A stretch of 64,000 nt of DNA from Paraburkholderia sp. (lineage in GTDB: Bacteria; Pseudomonadota; Gammaproteobacteria; Burkholderiales; Burkholderiaceae). Positions 30,356 to 42,003 of this stretch are shown here, piece after piece. Numbering within the stretch: the first letter of the stretch is position 1; each line of letters opens with the position of its first letter. The translations under genes and the position numbers were made by a program. The stretch covers positions 20,001-84,000 of the forward strand of contig NZ_JAPWKB010000019.1 in the NCBI RefSeq assembly GCF_028283785.1, in the 5' to 3' direction. A model generated the notes under the pieces. That model saw only the letters and a list, made by a program, of their open reading frames with translations. It was not told the DNA's origin and made no database searches.

Positions 30356-31273
30356 ATGTTGAAGCAGCGCACAATCAAACAGATCGTCAAGACGGTTGGT
30401 ATCGGCTTGCACTCGGGTCGCAAGGTCGACCTGACGCTCCGTCCGGCTGGCCCGAACACCGGCATCGTGTTTTCGCGGGTGGATCTGGCCACGCCCGTCG
30501 ATATTCCCGCGTCGGTGATGGCGATCGGCGATACGCGTCTTGCTTCCGTGTTGCAGAAAGACGGCGCGCGTGTGTCGACCATCGAGCATCTGATGTCCGC
30601 CTGCGCCGGTCTCGGCATCGATAATCTGTATGTCGATGTAACTGCCGAAGAAATTCCCATCATGGACGGCAGCGCGGCGTCTTTCGTGTTCCTGATTCAG
30701 TCGGCGGGCATCGAAGAACAGAACGCGGCAAAGAAATTCATCAAGGTCACGAAGCCGGTCGAAATCCGCGACGGCGATAAATTCGCGCGTCTCGAACCGT
30801 ATTTCGGTTTCAAGCTGAAATTCACGATCGATTTCCGTCATCCGGCCGTCGATAAAACCGGTCAGGCGCTGGAAGTGGATCTCGGCACCACGTCGTACGT
30901 TCGCGAAATCGCACGTGCACGCACGTTCGGTTTTGCGCATGAAGTCGAGATGATGCGTGAGCTGGGTCTGGCGCGCGGCGGCAGCATGGACAACGCGATC
31001 GTGCTCGACGAATACCGCATCCTGAACAACGACGGCCTGCGTTACGACGACGAATTCGTGAAGCACAAGATGCTCGACGCAATCGGCGATCTTTACGTGG
31101 TCGGTCATCCGTTGCTGGCCGCGTATGACGCGTACAAGTCGGGTCACGGCCTGAACAACATGCTGCTGCGCGAGTTGCTGAAGCATGAAGACGCGTACGA
31201 AATCGTCACGTTCGAGGATAAGGAAAAAGCGCCGCGCGGTTTTGGTTACGAAGCGCAAACTGCCTTTGCGTGA
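30356..31273 (+). CDS. lpxC: UDP-3-O-acyl-N-acetylglucosamine deacetylase
   Basis: 305 residues. Zinc ligands expected for LpxC are present: His78 (EHLMSA), His237 and Asp241 (HKMLDAIGD), and the general acid/base His264 (SGHGLNN). It catalyses the committed step of lipid A synthesis in the cytoplasm. AAAGAAGA precedes the ATG. A strong bidirectional terminator follows at 31301. Confidence 0.97.
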   Translation: MLKQRTIKQIVKTVGIGLHSGRKVDLTLRPAGPNTGIVFSRVDLATPVDIPASVMAIGDTRLASVLQKDGARVSTIEHLMSACAGLGIDNLYVDVTAEEIPIMDGSAASFVFLIQSAGIEEQNAAKKFIKVTKPVEIRDGDKFARLEPYFGFKLKFTIDFRHPAVDKTGQALEVDLGTTSYVREIARARTFGFAHEVEMMRELGLARGGSMDNAIVLDEYRILNNDGLRYDDEFVKHKMLDAIGDLYVVGHPLLAAYDAYKSGHGLNNMLLRELLKHEDAYEIVTFEDKEKAPRGFGYEAQTAFA

Positions 31274-31300
31274 TCTGCGGCAACGAATTTGCAGTCAATG

Positions 31301-31330
31301 AAAAAACGGCCCGTACGGGCCGTTTTTTTT
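31301..31330. terminator. bidirectional terminator between lpxC and dciA
   Basis: AAAAAACGGCCCG-TA-CGGGCCGTTTTTTTT is a near-perfect palindrome with A and T tracts on both sides. It can end both lpxC (+) and dciA (-) transcription. Confidence 0.92.
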
Positions 31331-31374
31331 CGTCCTGCGTTGGCGCGAAGATAAGCCCCGCGCGCGGTGAAATC

Positions 31375-31905
31375 TCAGCGTTTTCGCAGATGACGCGCGG
31401 CCATTTTAGCGAGCGCTTCCCGCAGCGGCGACGGCGCCAGCGACTCGCTCAGCGCCTGCAACGCGCCCGCACCCGCTGCCGTCATCCGTGCCTGCTTGAT
31501 GGGCGGCGGCTCTTTCACTGCTTGCGGGCGCACGCGAATGCGCAGCGACGTCACCGGCCAGCCGCGTTGCTGCAATTCGGACAGCAGACGCGGTTCAATT
31601 TGTCGCAGGCGTGCGGCCAGCGCGTTATGACCGGCGAACAGCGCCAGCACGCCGTCCTTGATAAAGCCCGGCTCGACACTGGTTGCCAGATAATCGGGGA
31701 GCAATTGCTTGAGATCGGCTTCGAGCGCGGCGATCTGCTCGACGCCCGCGCGCAGTGCCGCATACGCATCGGTGCGATTAAGCACTTCGGCGACGGGTTG
31801 CGGGCGACGCGTGTCGTACGACTTGTTGAACGGCCTCGATTGCCGGCTGTTCGACGACGACTGGGGCCCCGAACCGGACCTTGAAAACGACGAAAAGCGG
31901 CTCAT
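31375..31905 (-). CDS. dciA: DciA-like DUF721 protein (DnaB helicase-loading family)
   Basis: 176 residues. The core (about 35-115) has the DUF721/DciA pattern: LNRTDAYAALRAGVEQIAALEADLKQLLP, then a KH-like segment with VEPGFIKDGVLALFAGHNALAARLRQIEPRLL. The N-terminus is Ser/Arg-rich and probably disordered. DciA helps load the replicative helicase DnaB in bacteria lacking DnaC. It lies opposite to and between lpxC and secA, the position of secM in enterobacteria. Assigned from pattern and conserved beta-proteobacterial position. Confidence 0.75.
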   Translation of the reverse strand: MSRFSSFSRSGSGPQSSSNSRQSRPFNKSYDTRRPQPVAEVLNRTDAYAALRAGVEQIAALEADLKQLLPDYLATSVEPGFIKDGVLALFAGHNALAARLRQIEPRLLSELQQRGWPVTSLRIRVRPQAVKEPPPIKQARMTAAGAGALQALSESLAPSPLREALAKMAARHLRKR

Positions 31906-32198
31906 GTGATGTGTTGTCGACGCGAGCGCGCAGGATGCCCGCTCACGAGCCGATTGTACCGCGTGCGTTGCGCCCGTCGCCGGCTTTGGCGGCGCGGGTT
32001 TGCGGCGAAAATCGCGACGCCGGATGCAGTACCGCCCAGTCTCGCCTCTGACACAGGCGCGGCCGGGGGCGCGTGCTAAAATCCCCGATTCGAATTCACT
32101 CTTGGACTAAGCCGCCGAGGCACTTCCGTCACCGGGCCTGCATGTGGAGTCTCGCATGCCGTGAACCAGCCGAAGCGCGCGACGCAGACACCGATCCG
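31906..32198. other. divergent intergenic region between dciA and secA
   Basis: 293 bases with no convincing gene. TAAAAT at 32076-32081 is a plausible secA -10; no strong -35. No secM-like arrest-peptide gene is visible upstream of secA. Confidence 0.4.
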
Positions 32199-35011
<2,813 letters not shown>

Positions 35012-35019
35012 TGGCGAAG

Positions 35020-35050
35020 GCGGCGCGCGTGAAGCGCGCCGCGTCGTTTT
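35020..35050 (+). terminator. possible secA terminator
   Basis: GCGGCGCGC (35020-35028) pairs perfectly with GCGCGCCGC (35034-35042), followed by GTCGTTTT. The T-run is short. Confidence 0.45.
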
Positions 35051-35162
35051 ACCGGTCGCTTTGCCGCTAGATTTCGCGGTGGCCCGATGCTCGTCGGCGT
35101 CACCTCTTCTGACCACCAATGCCGGCGCTCGCCGGCATTTTCAACTTCGACAGGTCGCACTC

Positions 35163-36404
35163 ATGGCTGTCAATTTCCCCTCGATCGATCCCGCTCAACT
35201 CCATCCCGTCGCCGGCGTCACGCTCGGCTGGGCCGAGGCGAACATTCGCAAACCGAACCGCAAGGACCTGCTGGTCATTTCCGTCGAAGAAGGCGCGACG
35301 GTGGCCGGCGTGTTCACGTCGAACCGGTTCTGCGCAGCGCCCGTCACGGTGTGCCGCGAGCACCTGGAGCAGGTGAAGCACGGCGGCAAGGGCATTCGCG
35401 CGCTGGTCATCAACACGGGGAACGCGAACGCGGGCACCGGCGCATCGGGCCTCGCGCACACGCGTGAAACCTGCGACGAACTCGCGCGTCTCGCCGACAT
35501 CACGCCGCAACAGGTGCTGCCGTTTTCGACGGGCGTGATTCTGGAACCGTTGCCGGTCGATCGTCTGAAGGCCGGTCTGCCTGCCGCGCTCGCGAACCGC
35601 AAGGAAGCCGCGTGGTTCGACGCCGCGCAAGCCATCATGACCACCGACACGTTGCCGAAGGCGACCTCGCGTCAGGTGACGATCGACGGCCATACGGTGA
35701 CGATGACGGGCATCAGCAAGGGCGCCGGCATGATCAAGCCGAACATGGCGACGATGCTCGGTTTCCTCGCGTTCGACGCGGCGGTGTCGCAGCCGGTGCT
35801 CGACGCGCTGGTCAAGCACGTGGCCGACCGCTCGTTCAACTGCATCACGATCGACGGCGACACGTCCACCAACGATTCCTTCATCCTGATCGCGTCGGGC
35901 AAGTCGAGCCTGCCGGCGGTGACGTCCACGGATTCCGCCGCCTATGCCGCCTTGCGCGATGCCGTTACCGACGTCGCGCAGACGCTCGCGCAATTGATCG
36001 TGCGCGACGGCGAAGGCGCGACCAAGTTCATGACGGTGGCCGTCGAAGGCGGTGCGAACGTCGCCGAATGCCGCCAGATTGCCTATGCAATCGGCCATTC
36101 GCCGCTGGTCAAGACCGCGTTCTACGCATCGGACCCGAACCTCGGCCGGATTCTCGCCGCGATCGGCTACGCGGGCGTGACCGATCTCGACGTCGGCAAG
36201 ATCGATCTGTATCTCGACGACGTGCTGGTGGCCACCAAGGGCGGCCGCAACCCCGACTATCGCGAAGAAGACGGCCAGCGCGTGATGAAGAAAGCCGAGA
36301 TCGGCATTCGGGTGGTGCTCGGGCGCGGCGACGCGCAGGCGACCATCTGGACCTGCGACCTGTCGCACGATTACGTCAGCATCAACGCCGATTACCGCTC
36401 CTGA
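35163..36404 (+). CDS. argJ: bifunctional glutamate N-acetyltransferase/ornithine acetyltransferase
   Basis: 413 residues from ATG 35163; the frame is open upstream but the conserved N-terminus begins MAVNFPSIDPAQL. The autoprocessing site is visible in KPNMATMLGF, where Thr197 is the nucleophile released as the N-terminus of the beta chain. NTGNANAGTG and CNITIDGD-type (CITIDGDTSTNDS) blocks are family marks, as is the C-terminal ISINADYRS-like end. It recycles the acetyl group in cyclic arginine synthesis. No clear Shine-Dalgarno upstream. Confidence 0.96.
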   Translation: MAVNFPSIDPAQLHPVAGVTLGWAEANIRKPNRKDLLVISVEEGATVAGVFTSNRFCAAPVTVCREHLEQVKHGGKGIRALVINTGNANAGTGASGLAHTRETCDELARLADITPQQVLPFSTGVILEPLPVDRLKAGLPAALANRKEAAWFDAAQAIMTTDTLPKATSRQVTIDGHTVTMTGISKGAGMIKPNMATMLGFLAFDAAVSQPVLDALVKHVADRSFNCITIDGDTSTNDSFILIASGKSSLPAVTSTDSAAYAALRDAVTDVAQTLAQLIVRDGEGATKFMTVAVEGGANVAECRQIAYAIGHSPLVKTAFYASDPNLGRILAAIGYAGVTDLDVGKIDLYLDDVLVATKGGRNPDYREEDGQRVMKKAEIGIRVVLGRGDAQATIWTCDLSHDYVSINADYRS

Positions 36405-36434
36405 TTCGTCACTCTTTCTTAAGCTTTTGAGCTC

Positions 36435-37304
36435 ATGGACAAACTCGAACAGTTTCTGACGCGCGCCGAAGCACTGCTCGGCCGTCTCGAAGGCATGCTT
36501 CCGCCCGCCACGCCGGACGTCGACTGGTCGTCGGCCGTCGCATTCCGCTGGCGCACGCGTCAGGGCCGCGGTTTTCTGCAACCGGTCGCGGCCATTTCCG
36601 ATATTTCGCTCGACGATCTGCAAAACATCGACCGCCAGAAGGGTCTGATCGAGCAGAACACGAAGCAGTTCGTGAACCGCCAGCCCGCGAACAACGTGCT
36701 GCTAACGGGCGCGCGTGGCACCGGCAAGTCGTCGCTGATCAAGGCCTGCCTGAACGCGTATTCGAAAGACGGCTTGCGTCTGATCGAAGTGGACAAAGAC
36801 GACCTTCACGATCTCGGCGATATCGTCGATCTGATCTCGCAGCGTCCGGAGCGGTTTGTCGTGTTTTGCGACGACCTGTCGTTCGAGGACGGCGAGTCGG
36901 GCTACAAGGCGCTCAAAGTGGCGCTCGACGGCTCGGTGGCCGCGCAATCCGACAACGTGGTGATCTACGCGACGTCGAATCGCCGCCATTTGCTGCCGGA
37001 GTACATGAGCGACAACGAGACCTACAAGCACACGTCGGACGGTGAGATTCATCCGGGCGAAGTCGTCGAAGAAAAGATCTCGCTGTCGGAACGGTTCGGC
37101 CTCTGGGTCAGCTTCTATCCGTTCAAGCAGGACGATTACCTGACGATCGTCGGCCACTGGCTGAAGCACTTCGGTTGCGACGACGCCGACGTCGAAGCCG
37201 CGCGCGGCGATGCGCTGGTGTGGGCGCTGGAGCGCGGTTCGCGTTCCGGCCGCGTTGCGTGGCAATTCGCCCGCGACCGCTCGGGCCGCAAGGCACAGGC
37301 ATGA
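36435..37304 (+). CDS. DUF815-family AAA+ ATPase
   Basis: 289 residues. P-loop LLTGARGTGKSS (Walker A at 92-99), Walker B-like FVVFCDDLSFE, an ATSNRRHLLPE sensor-1 region and a C-terminal lid. This matches the DUF815 ATPase family, whose biological role is not established. It overlaps the Nudix gene mutT by four bases (ATGA), suggesting co-translation, and follows argJ after 30 bases. Confidence 0.85.
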   Translation: MDKLEQFLTRAEALLGRLEGMLPPATPDVDWSSAVAFRWRTRQGRGFLQPVAAISDISLDDLQNIDRQKGLIEQNTKQFVNRQPANNVLLTGARGTGKSSLIKACLNAYSKDGLRLIEVDKDDLHDLGDIVDLISQRPERFVVFCDDLSFEDGESGYKALKVALDGSVAAQSDNVVIYATSNRRHLLPEYMSDNETYKHTSDGEIHPGEVVEEKISLSERFGLWVSFYPFKQDDYLTIVGHWLKHFGCDDADVEAARGDALVWALERGSRSGRVAWQFARDRSGRKAQA

Positions 37305-37738
37305 CCGACGCTGTCGATGTAGCGGGCAACCCCGCCGTCAACACGACGGGCCGTCCGGTGACGGAAGTGGCCGTGGGCGTGATGGTCCAGCCCGAAGGCC
37401 GCTACCTGCTGGCGCAGCGTCCGGCTGGCAAACCGTATGAGGGTTATTGGGAATTTCCGGGCGGAAAACTGGAACCCGGCGAAACCGTCGAGGCGGCGCT
37501 CGCGCGGGAACTGCACGAGGAATTAGGCATCGACGTGGTCACCAGTGAGCGGTGGCGTGTTCTCGAACACGACTATCCGCATGCGTATGTGCGCCTGTAT
37601 TTCTGCAAGGTGACGCGCTGGAACGGTGAGCCGCACGGTCGCGAAGGTCAGGCGTTCGCGTGGCAGTCGCTGCCGGCGGACGTCGCGCCGTTGCTGCCCG
37701 CGACCATCCCCGTGCTGGAGTGGCTCGCGGAGAAATAA
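37301..37738 (+). CDS. mutT: MutT-type Nudix hydrolase (8-oxo-dGTP diphosphatase)
   Basis: 145 residues from the ATG overlapping the DUF815 stop. The Nudix box is complete: Gly55, Glu61, Arg69-Glu70, Glu73-Glu74, Gly76 in GGKLEPGETVEAALARELHE. It is probably the MutT enzyme that removes 8-oxo-dGTP from the nucleotide pool. The length is close to E. coli MutT (129 aa) plus a short N-terminal extension. Exact substrate inferred from similarity. Confidence 0.88.
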   Translation: MTDAVDVAGNPAVNTTGRPVTEVAVGVMVQPEGRYLLAQRPAGKPYEGYWEFPGGKLEPGETVEAALARELHEELGIDVVTSERWRVLEHDYPHAYVRLYFCKVTRWNGEPHGREGQAFAWQSLPADVAPLLPATIPVLEWLAEK

Positions 37739-37770
37739 GCGCGAGCAGTTTGCACGAAGCAGATTCAACG

Positions 37771-37807
37771 AAAAACGCCGTGACGCGCAGAAGCACGCCA
37801 CGGCGTT
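37771..37807 (-). terminator. terminator at the 3' end of yacG
   Basis: AACGCCGTG (37774-37782) pairs with CACGGCGTT (37799-37807); on the minus strand the stem is followed by TTTTTCG. It ends the pilB-to-yacG strand, which converges with mutT. Confidence 0.7.
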
Positions 37808-37847
37808 GTCACATTCGGCGTCGTTTTCGCGAACGACGCGATTGCGG

Positions 37848-38045
37848 TTAATGCGGGTTGTAATCGCCGCTCGGCGATTCGTCGGACGGCGCCTCTTCAT
37901 CGGTGCCGCCGATCTTGTACTTTTCGGCGGCCCAGGCGCCGAGATCGATCTGTTTGCAGCGATCGGAACAGAACGGACGGAAGCGGCTCTCGGGTGTCCA
38001 GCGGACATCCTTGCCGCAAGTCGGGCATTTGACGACAGAAGGCAT
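37848..38045 (-). CDS. yacG: DNA gyrase inhibitor YacG
   Basis: 65 residues from ATG 38045; the open frame is much longer but only this part is conserved. Four-cysteine zinc site Cys7-x2-Cys10 and Cys26-x3-Cys30 (CPTCGKDV ... PFCSDRCKQIDLGAWA), an acidic tail. E. coli YacG binds the C-terminal region of GyrB and inhibits DNA binding. The neighbour order coaE-zapD-yacG is the common one. Confidence 0.93.
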   Translation of the reverse strand: MPSVVKCPTCGKDVRWTPESRFRPFCSDRCKQIDLGAWAAEKYKIGGTDEEAPSDESPSGDYNPH

Positions 38046-38176
38046 ACGGGTCAGGCAGTTATCGGAAACGGAACGAGTTTCGAATGTATGGGCGGTTTGC
38101 GCATTTTCACGCATTTCTGCGCCGCCTGCTTTTGAACCGGCGCCGGCGCGATATCGGTCCCGCTTATCTCGCCCGG

Positions 38177-38932
38177 CTACAGGCTGCAGAGCGTCAGCTG
38201 GAACGGCACATCCACATCGACCGCACGCGGGCGCAGATCGCCGTCCTGCACCGTGAATCGTACCCACAGCATGTACTTGTTCGCGCTCGCCTCCGGGATC
38301 ACGCGCAACTCCGGCGATACGCGCACCTGCATCAACTGATACGAGCGACCCGACAGCATCTGCTGATAGCTGCCTTGCATTGCCATGACCTTCGACGCCT
38401 GACCGGATTCGCGTGCGAGCCGCAATACGATGGTCGCGGCATCGCGCAACGGCAACAGCGGGGTGACCCACTTCGCGATGTCCTGACGACGCTGATCCGG
38501 ATGCAGTTGCTGCCATGCGTAATACGAGGGCAGATCGAACTTGCAGGTGCCGCCGGGAATGATCGCGCGACTGCGGATGCTGGCGAGCCATTCGTTATCG
38601 GTCAGATGCTGGCCCGTCTTGCCTTGCATCTGCGTAAGCCCTGCGAGCGTCTGCTCGATTTCACCGAGGACCGCTTCGAGCGCATTCTGCTCGATGCCCG
38701 GGTTGCCGCGAAACGGCGCGAGCGTTTGGCGCTGGCGCTCAAGCTCCTTCATCAGATCCGACTTCAGATCTGCGCGACCGGCGACTTCAGAGATTTCAAA
38801 CAGCGTCGTCAGCGCGACGTGATGTTCCCTGGCGTCTTCCTGAGTGAGAAAGAACGTGAAGCGCTCGAACAGATCTTCGAGGCGCAGCAGCGTCCGGATT
38901 CGCTCGTTGAACGGATACTCGTAAAGAATCAA
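38177..38932 (-). CDS. zapD: cell division protein ZapD
   Basis: 251 residues beginning MILYEYPFNERIRTLLRLE, the ZapD (YacF) N-terminus. The start codon is TTG at 38932, supported by the family N-terminus and GAGGCGAG just upstream; no ATG lies in range. The alpha-helical domain is followed by a beta-rich domain. ZapD crosslinks FtsZ protofilaments at the Z ring. 131 bases separate it from yacG. Confidence 0.93.
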   Translation of the reverse strand: MILYEYPFNERIRTLLRLEDLFERFTFFLTQEDAREHHVALTTLFEISEVAGRADLKSDLMKELERQRQTLAPFRGNPGIEQNALEAVLGEIEQTLAGLTQMQGKTGQHLTDNEWLASIRSRAIIPGGTCKFDLPSYYAWQQLHPDQRRQDIAKWVTPLLPLRDAATIVLRLARESGQASKVMAMQGSYQQMLSGRSYQLMQVRVSPELRVIPEASANKYMLWVRFTVQDGDLRPRAVDVDVPFQLTLCSL

Positions 38933-39113
38933 GCGGGCTCGCCTCGGGCGTGGTCGGTGACGGGATTGCAGGACATTCTAATGCTGCGCGACTACCCTAG
39001 CAATCGCACACTTTTCCAACGTAGCCGCGCAATATTTTCCGCGCCGCACGCGGGTTCGGGAGCAAGCTTTGCTAACGATCCCACGTTGGCAGCGAATGGG
39101 TTCTGCGCGAGCC

Positions 39114-39716
39114 TCACGCAGCGGCCAGTGAAAGATAAGCGCGATGCTGCTTTTCGACCTGCGCGGTGAGCGCGTCGAGCGGTGCGTTTTCGTTCACGAT
39201 GATGTCGTCGGCGGCGGCAAGACGGGCCTCGCGCGTGGCTTGCCGCGCCATGATCGCCAGCACCTGTTCGCGCGAAAACCCGTTGCGCTGCATCACCCGC
39301 GCGACCTGCGTATCGACGCTGCAATCGACCGTCAGCACCCGGTTCACGCGCGTTTTCCAGCTTCCCGATTCGACCAGCAACGGCACCACGACGATCACGT
39401 AAGCGCCTTGCGCGTCGGCGCGTTCCCGCTCCGTTTCCGCGCGAATCAGCGGATGCGTAATGGCTTCGAGGCGATGACGCGCGCTGTCGTCGCTGAATAC
39501 CAGCGAACGCATCTGTGCGCGGTCGAGCGAGCCGTCGGGCGCGACGAACGCCGCGCCGAATTCGCGTTCGATTGGCGCCATCGCAATTCCGTGCGGCGCC
39601 GTGATCCGATGCGCGATCAGATCCGTATCGACGATCGGCACGCCGTGCACCGCGAACAGATCGGCGACCGTCGATTTACCGCTGCCGATTCCACCCGTCA
39701 ATCCGACTGCAAACAT
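39114..39716 (-). CDS. coaE: dephospho-CoA kinase
   Basis: 200 residues. P-loop GLTGGIGSGKST (5-16), DTDLIAHRI, and the lid region with RVMQRNGFSREQVLAIMARQ are CoaE signatures. It phosphorylates the 3'-hydroxyl of dephospho-CoA, the last step in CoA synthesis. Located 3 bases downstream of pilD. Confidence 0.96.
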   Translation of the reverse strand: MFAVGLTGGIGSGKSTVADLFAVHGVPIVDTDLIAHRITAPHGIAMAPIEREFGAAFVAPDGSLDRAQMRSLVFSDDSARHRLEAITHPLIRAETERERADAQGAYVIVVVPLLVESGSWKTRVNRVLTVDCSVDTQVARVMQRNGFSREQVLAIMARQATREARLAAADDIIVNENAPLDALTAQVEKQHRAYLSLAAA

Positions 39717-39719
39717 GCG

Positions 39720-40715
39720 TCAGCCTCCCAAAACCGCGAACAGCGGCGTGCCGAGAAACAGCGTGATCGCGCCACCGGCCGCGAGGAACGGACCGAACGG
39801 CAACGGTTCTTCGAAGCGCATCCGGCCGCGCCACGTGGCCGCCAGTCCGACCACCGCGCCCGACACGGCAGCGAGCAACACGATCTGCGGCAACGCTGTC
39901 CAGCCGAGCCATGCACCGAGCGCCGCCAGCAGTTTGAAGTCGCCGTAACCCATGCCTTCGACACCGCGTACCAGTTTGAACACCCAGTGCACGGCCCACA
40001 ACACCAGATAGCCCGCGATCGCGCCCGCGACGGCCGTGTGCAGACTCGCGAACATGCCGTTGAAGTTGACGATCAGCCCGGCCCACAGCAGCGGCAACGT
40101 GATCGAGTCAGGCAACAGATGCGTGTCGATGTCGATGGCGCTCATCGCCAGCAACGCTGCGCACAAACCGAACGCGGCGAGCGCGGCGAGTCCGGGTCCG
40201 AATGCGATCAGCGAGCCGACCGCACATGCGGCGCTGGCGATTTCGAGTAACGGATATCGTGCGCTGACGCGCGTCTTGCACGCCGAGCACCGACCGCGCA
40301 GCAGCACATAGCTGAGCACCGGAATGTTTTCCCACGTGCGCAGGGTGTGGCCGCAATGCGGGCATGCGCTGCGCGGCACCCACAGGTTGTAGCGTCGCGG
40401 CAGGCCGTCGTCGTGAACGGGCGGCGCGACGTGGTTGCCGCTGATGTGCGTATCGAGGCTTGCGCCGTCGTTCGTTTCGTCGTCGGCAACGGTTAGCGCG
40501 TCATGCACTTCTTCGCGCCATGCGCGTTCGAGCATGATCGGCACGCGATGCACGACGACGTTCAGGAAGCTGCCGATCACCAGCCCGATCACTGCGGCAA
40601 ATGCAATCTGGATGCTTGCCGGCAGCAAGCCGAAGCTTGCGCCGACACCGCTTGCCGAATGGCTGGCGAGCAGGCTGAACGAGTGATCTGACACGGGTGA
40701 GAGGATCGAAGACAT
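39720..40715 (-). CDS. pilD: prepilin peptidase/N-methyltransferase (A24)
   Basis: 331 residues, polytopic inner-membrane protein. The two CxxC pairs Cys118/Cys121 and Cys143/Cys146 form the zinc-binding cytoplasmic domain. The aspartyl catalytic residues lie in AIDIDTHLLPD (Asp195 or 197) and in the GxGD-type GMGYGDFKL (Asp259). It cleaves and N-methylates type IV prepilins and type II pseudopilins. An acidic, 50-residue insert (about 65-105) precedes the zinc domain. No pilin gene is in the window, so substrates are encoded elsewhere. Confidence 0.93.
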   Translation of the reverse strand: MSSILSPVSDHSFSLLASHSASGVGASFGLLPASIQIAFAAVIGLVIGSFLNVVVHRVPIMLERAWREEVHDALTVADDETNDGASLDTHISGNHVAPPVHDDGLPRRYNLWVPRSACPHCGHTLRTWENIPVLSYVLLRGRCSACKTRVSARYPLLEIASAACAVGSLIAFGPGLAALAAFGLCAALLAMSAIDIDTHLLPDSITLPLLWAGLIVNFNGMFASLHTAVAGAIAGYLVLWAVHWVFKLVRGVEGMGYGDFKLLAALGAWLGWTALPQIVLLAAVSGAVVGLAATWRGRMRFEEPLPFGPFLAAGGAITLFLGTPLFAVLGG

Positions 40716-40743
40716 GGCAAGAAGTGTAGGGTCGGCAGCGATG

Positions 40744-42003
40744 CTACACCACGTTACCGAGCTGAATGATGGGAAGATACATCGCCACCACGAGACCGCC
40801 CACCAGTGCGCCGAGCACGACGATCACCAGCGGCTCGCACAGGCTCGACAGCGTGCCGATCCGGTCGTCGACCTGGCGGTCGCCTAGCGACGCAATATCG
40901 ATCAGCATCGTATCGAGCGTGCCCGACTCTTCGGCGACGGCTACCGGTTGGACCACGTCGGGCGGAAAGCAGCGCACCGCGCGCATTGCCGCCGCGAGTC
41001 GTTCGCCGCGCCGCAATCGCGCGGCGATATCGCCGCTCGCGCGATCGAAGAGCGCGTTGCCGGTGGCGTGCGTCAGGGAGTCGAACGCGTCGGCGAGCGG
41101 CGTGCCGGCGGACAGCAGCGTACCGAGCGCGCGGCTCCAGCGCGCCGCACACAAGGTTTTCAGCAACGGGCCGGCGACGGGCAACGCGAGCGACACGCGC
41201 GCGAACCGGAGGCGCGCCGTTTCCGAGCGACGCAACAGCATCGACACGCCGAACACCGTCGTCAGCGCCGCGCCGACAGCGGGCACGCTCCAGCGCGCGG
41301 CGGCGCCTGACAGCGCGATCACGAATTGCGTGGGCGCGGGCAACTTCGCGCCGAAGCCATCGAAGATCTGCTGAAACGTCGGCACGACCCAGATCAGCAA
41401 AGCCGCGGTAATCGTCAGCGCGAGCAACAGGATCGCGACCGGATAGGTGAGCGCGGCACGCACTTTTGCACGTTGCTGGGCCGCGCGTTCCCGGTCGTCG
41501 GCGACACGTTCGAGCACCGCCGCGAGTGCGCCCGACGCTTCGCCCACGGCGACCAGCTGGCAATACAGCGCGTTGAACTGCGCCGGATGACGTTCGAGCG
41601 CAGCGGAAAATCGCAGCCCTGCCGTGATGTCGCGCGACACGGCGGCGACGATCCGCGACATGCCGCGCGGCGCGCGGGTCGATGGCGCGGTGCCTTCCGA
41701 CGCCTGCGCGAGCATATCCAGCGACGGCGCGAGCGGCAGTCCTGCCCGCAACAGACTCGCGAGCTGGCGCGTGAAAACCGATACGTCGGCGTCATGCGCT
41801 TTCGGTTTTGGCGCACGACCTTGCGGCTTGATCTCGATGACGAACAGCGACCCGTCGCGCGCGAGCATGCCGCGCGCCGTGTCGTCGTCAGCGGCGATCA
41901 GCGTGCCGCGACGCGGTGTGCCGTTGCCATCGACGCCACGCCATGCAAAGCGCAGATCGCGACGCGCAGCAGGTGACCTGGCCGTAGCAGCAGCGGCGAT
42001 CAT
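40744..42003 (-). CDS. pilC: type IV pilus/type II secretion inner-membrane platform protein PilC
   Basis: 419 residues from ATG 42003, which overlaps the pilB stop by four bases; the open frame extends far upstream, inside pilB. Two T2SSF domains: FTRQLASLLRAGLPLAPSLDML near 95 and CAARWSRALGTLLSAGTPLADAF near 300, with three membrane segments (about 200-220, 250-270, 395-415). It interacts with the PilB ATPase to assemble pilin. Confidence 0.92.
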   Translation of the reverse strand: MIAAAATARSPAARRDLRFAWRGVDGNGTPRRGTLIAADDDTARGMLARDGSLFVIEIKPQGRAPKPKAHDADVSVFTRQLASLLRAGLPLAPSLDMLAQASEGTAPSTRAPRGMSRIVAAVSRDITAGLRFSAALERHPAQFNALYCQLVAVGEASGALAAVLERVADDRERAAQQRAKVRAALTYPVAILLLALTITAALLIWVVPTFQQIFDGFGAKLPAPTQFVIALSGAAARWSVPAVGAALTTVFGVSMLLRRSETARLRFARVSLALPVAGPLLKTLCAARWSRALGTLLSAGTPLADAFDSLTHATGNALFDRASGDIAARLRRGERLAAAMRAVRCFPPDVVQPVAVAEESGTLDTMLIDIASLGDRQVDDRIGTLSSLCEPLVIVVLGALVGGLVVAMYLPIIQLGNVV

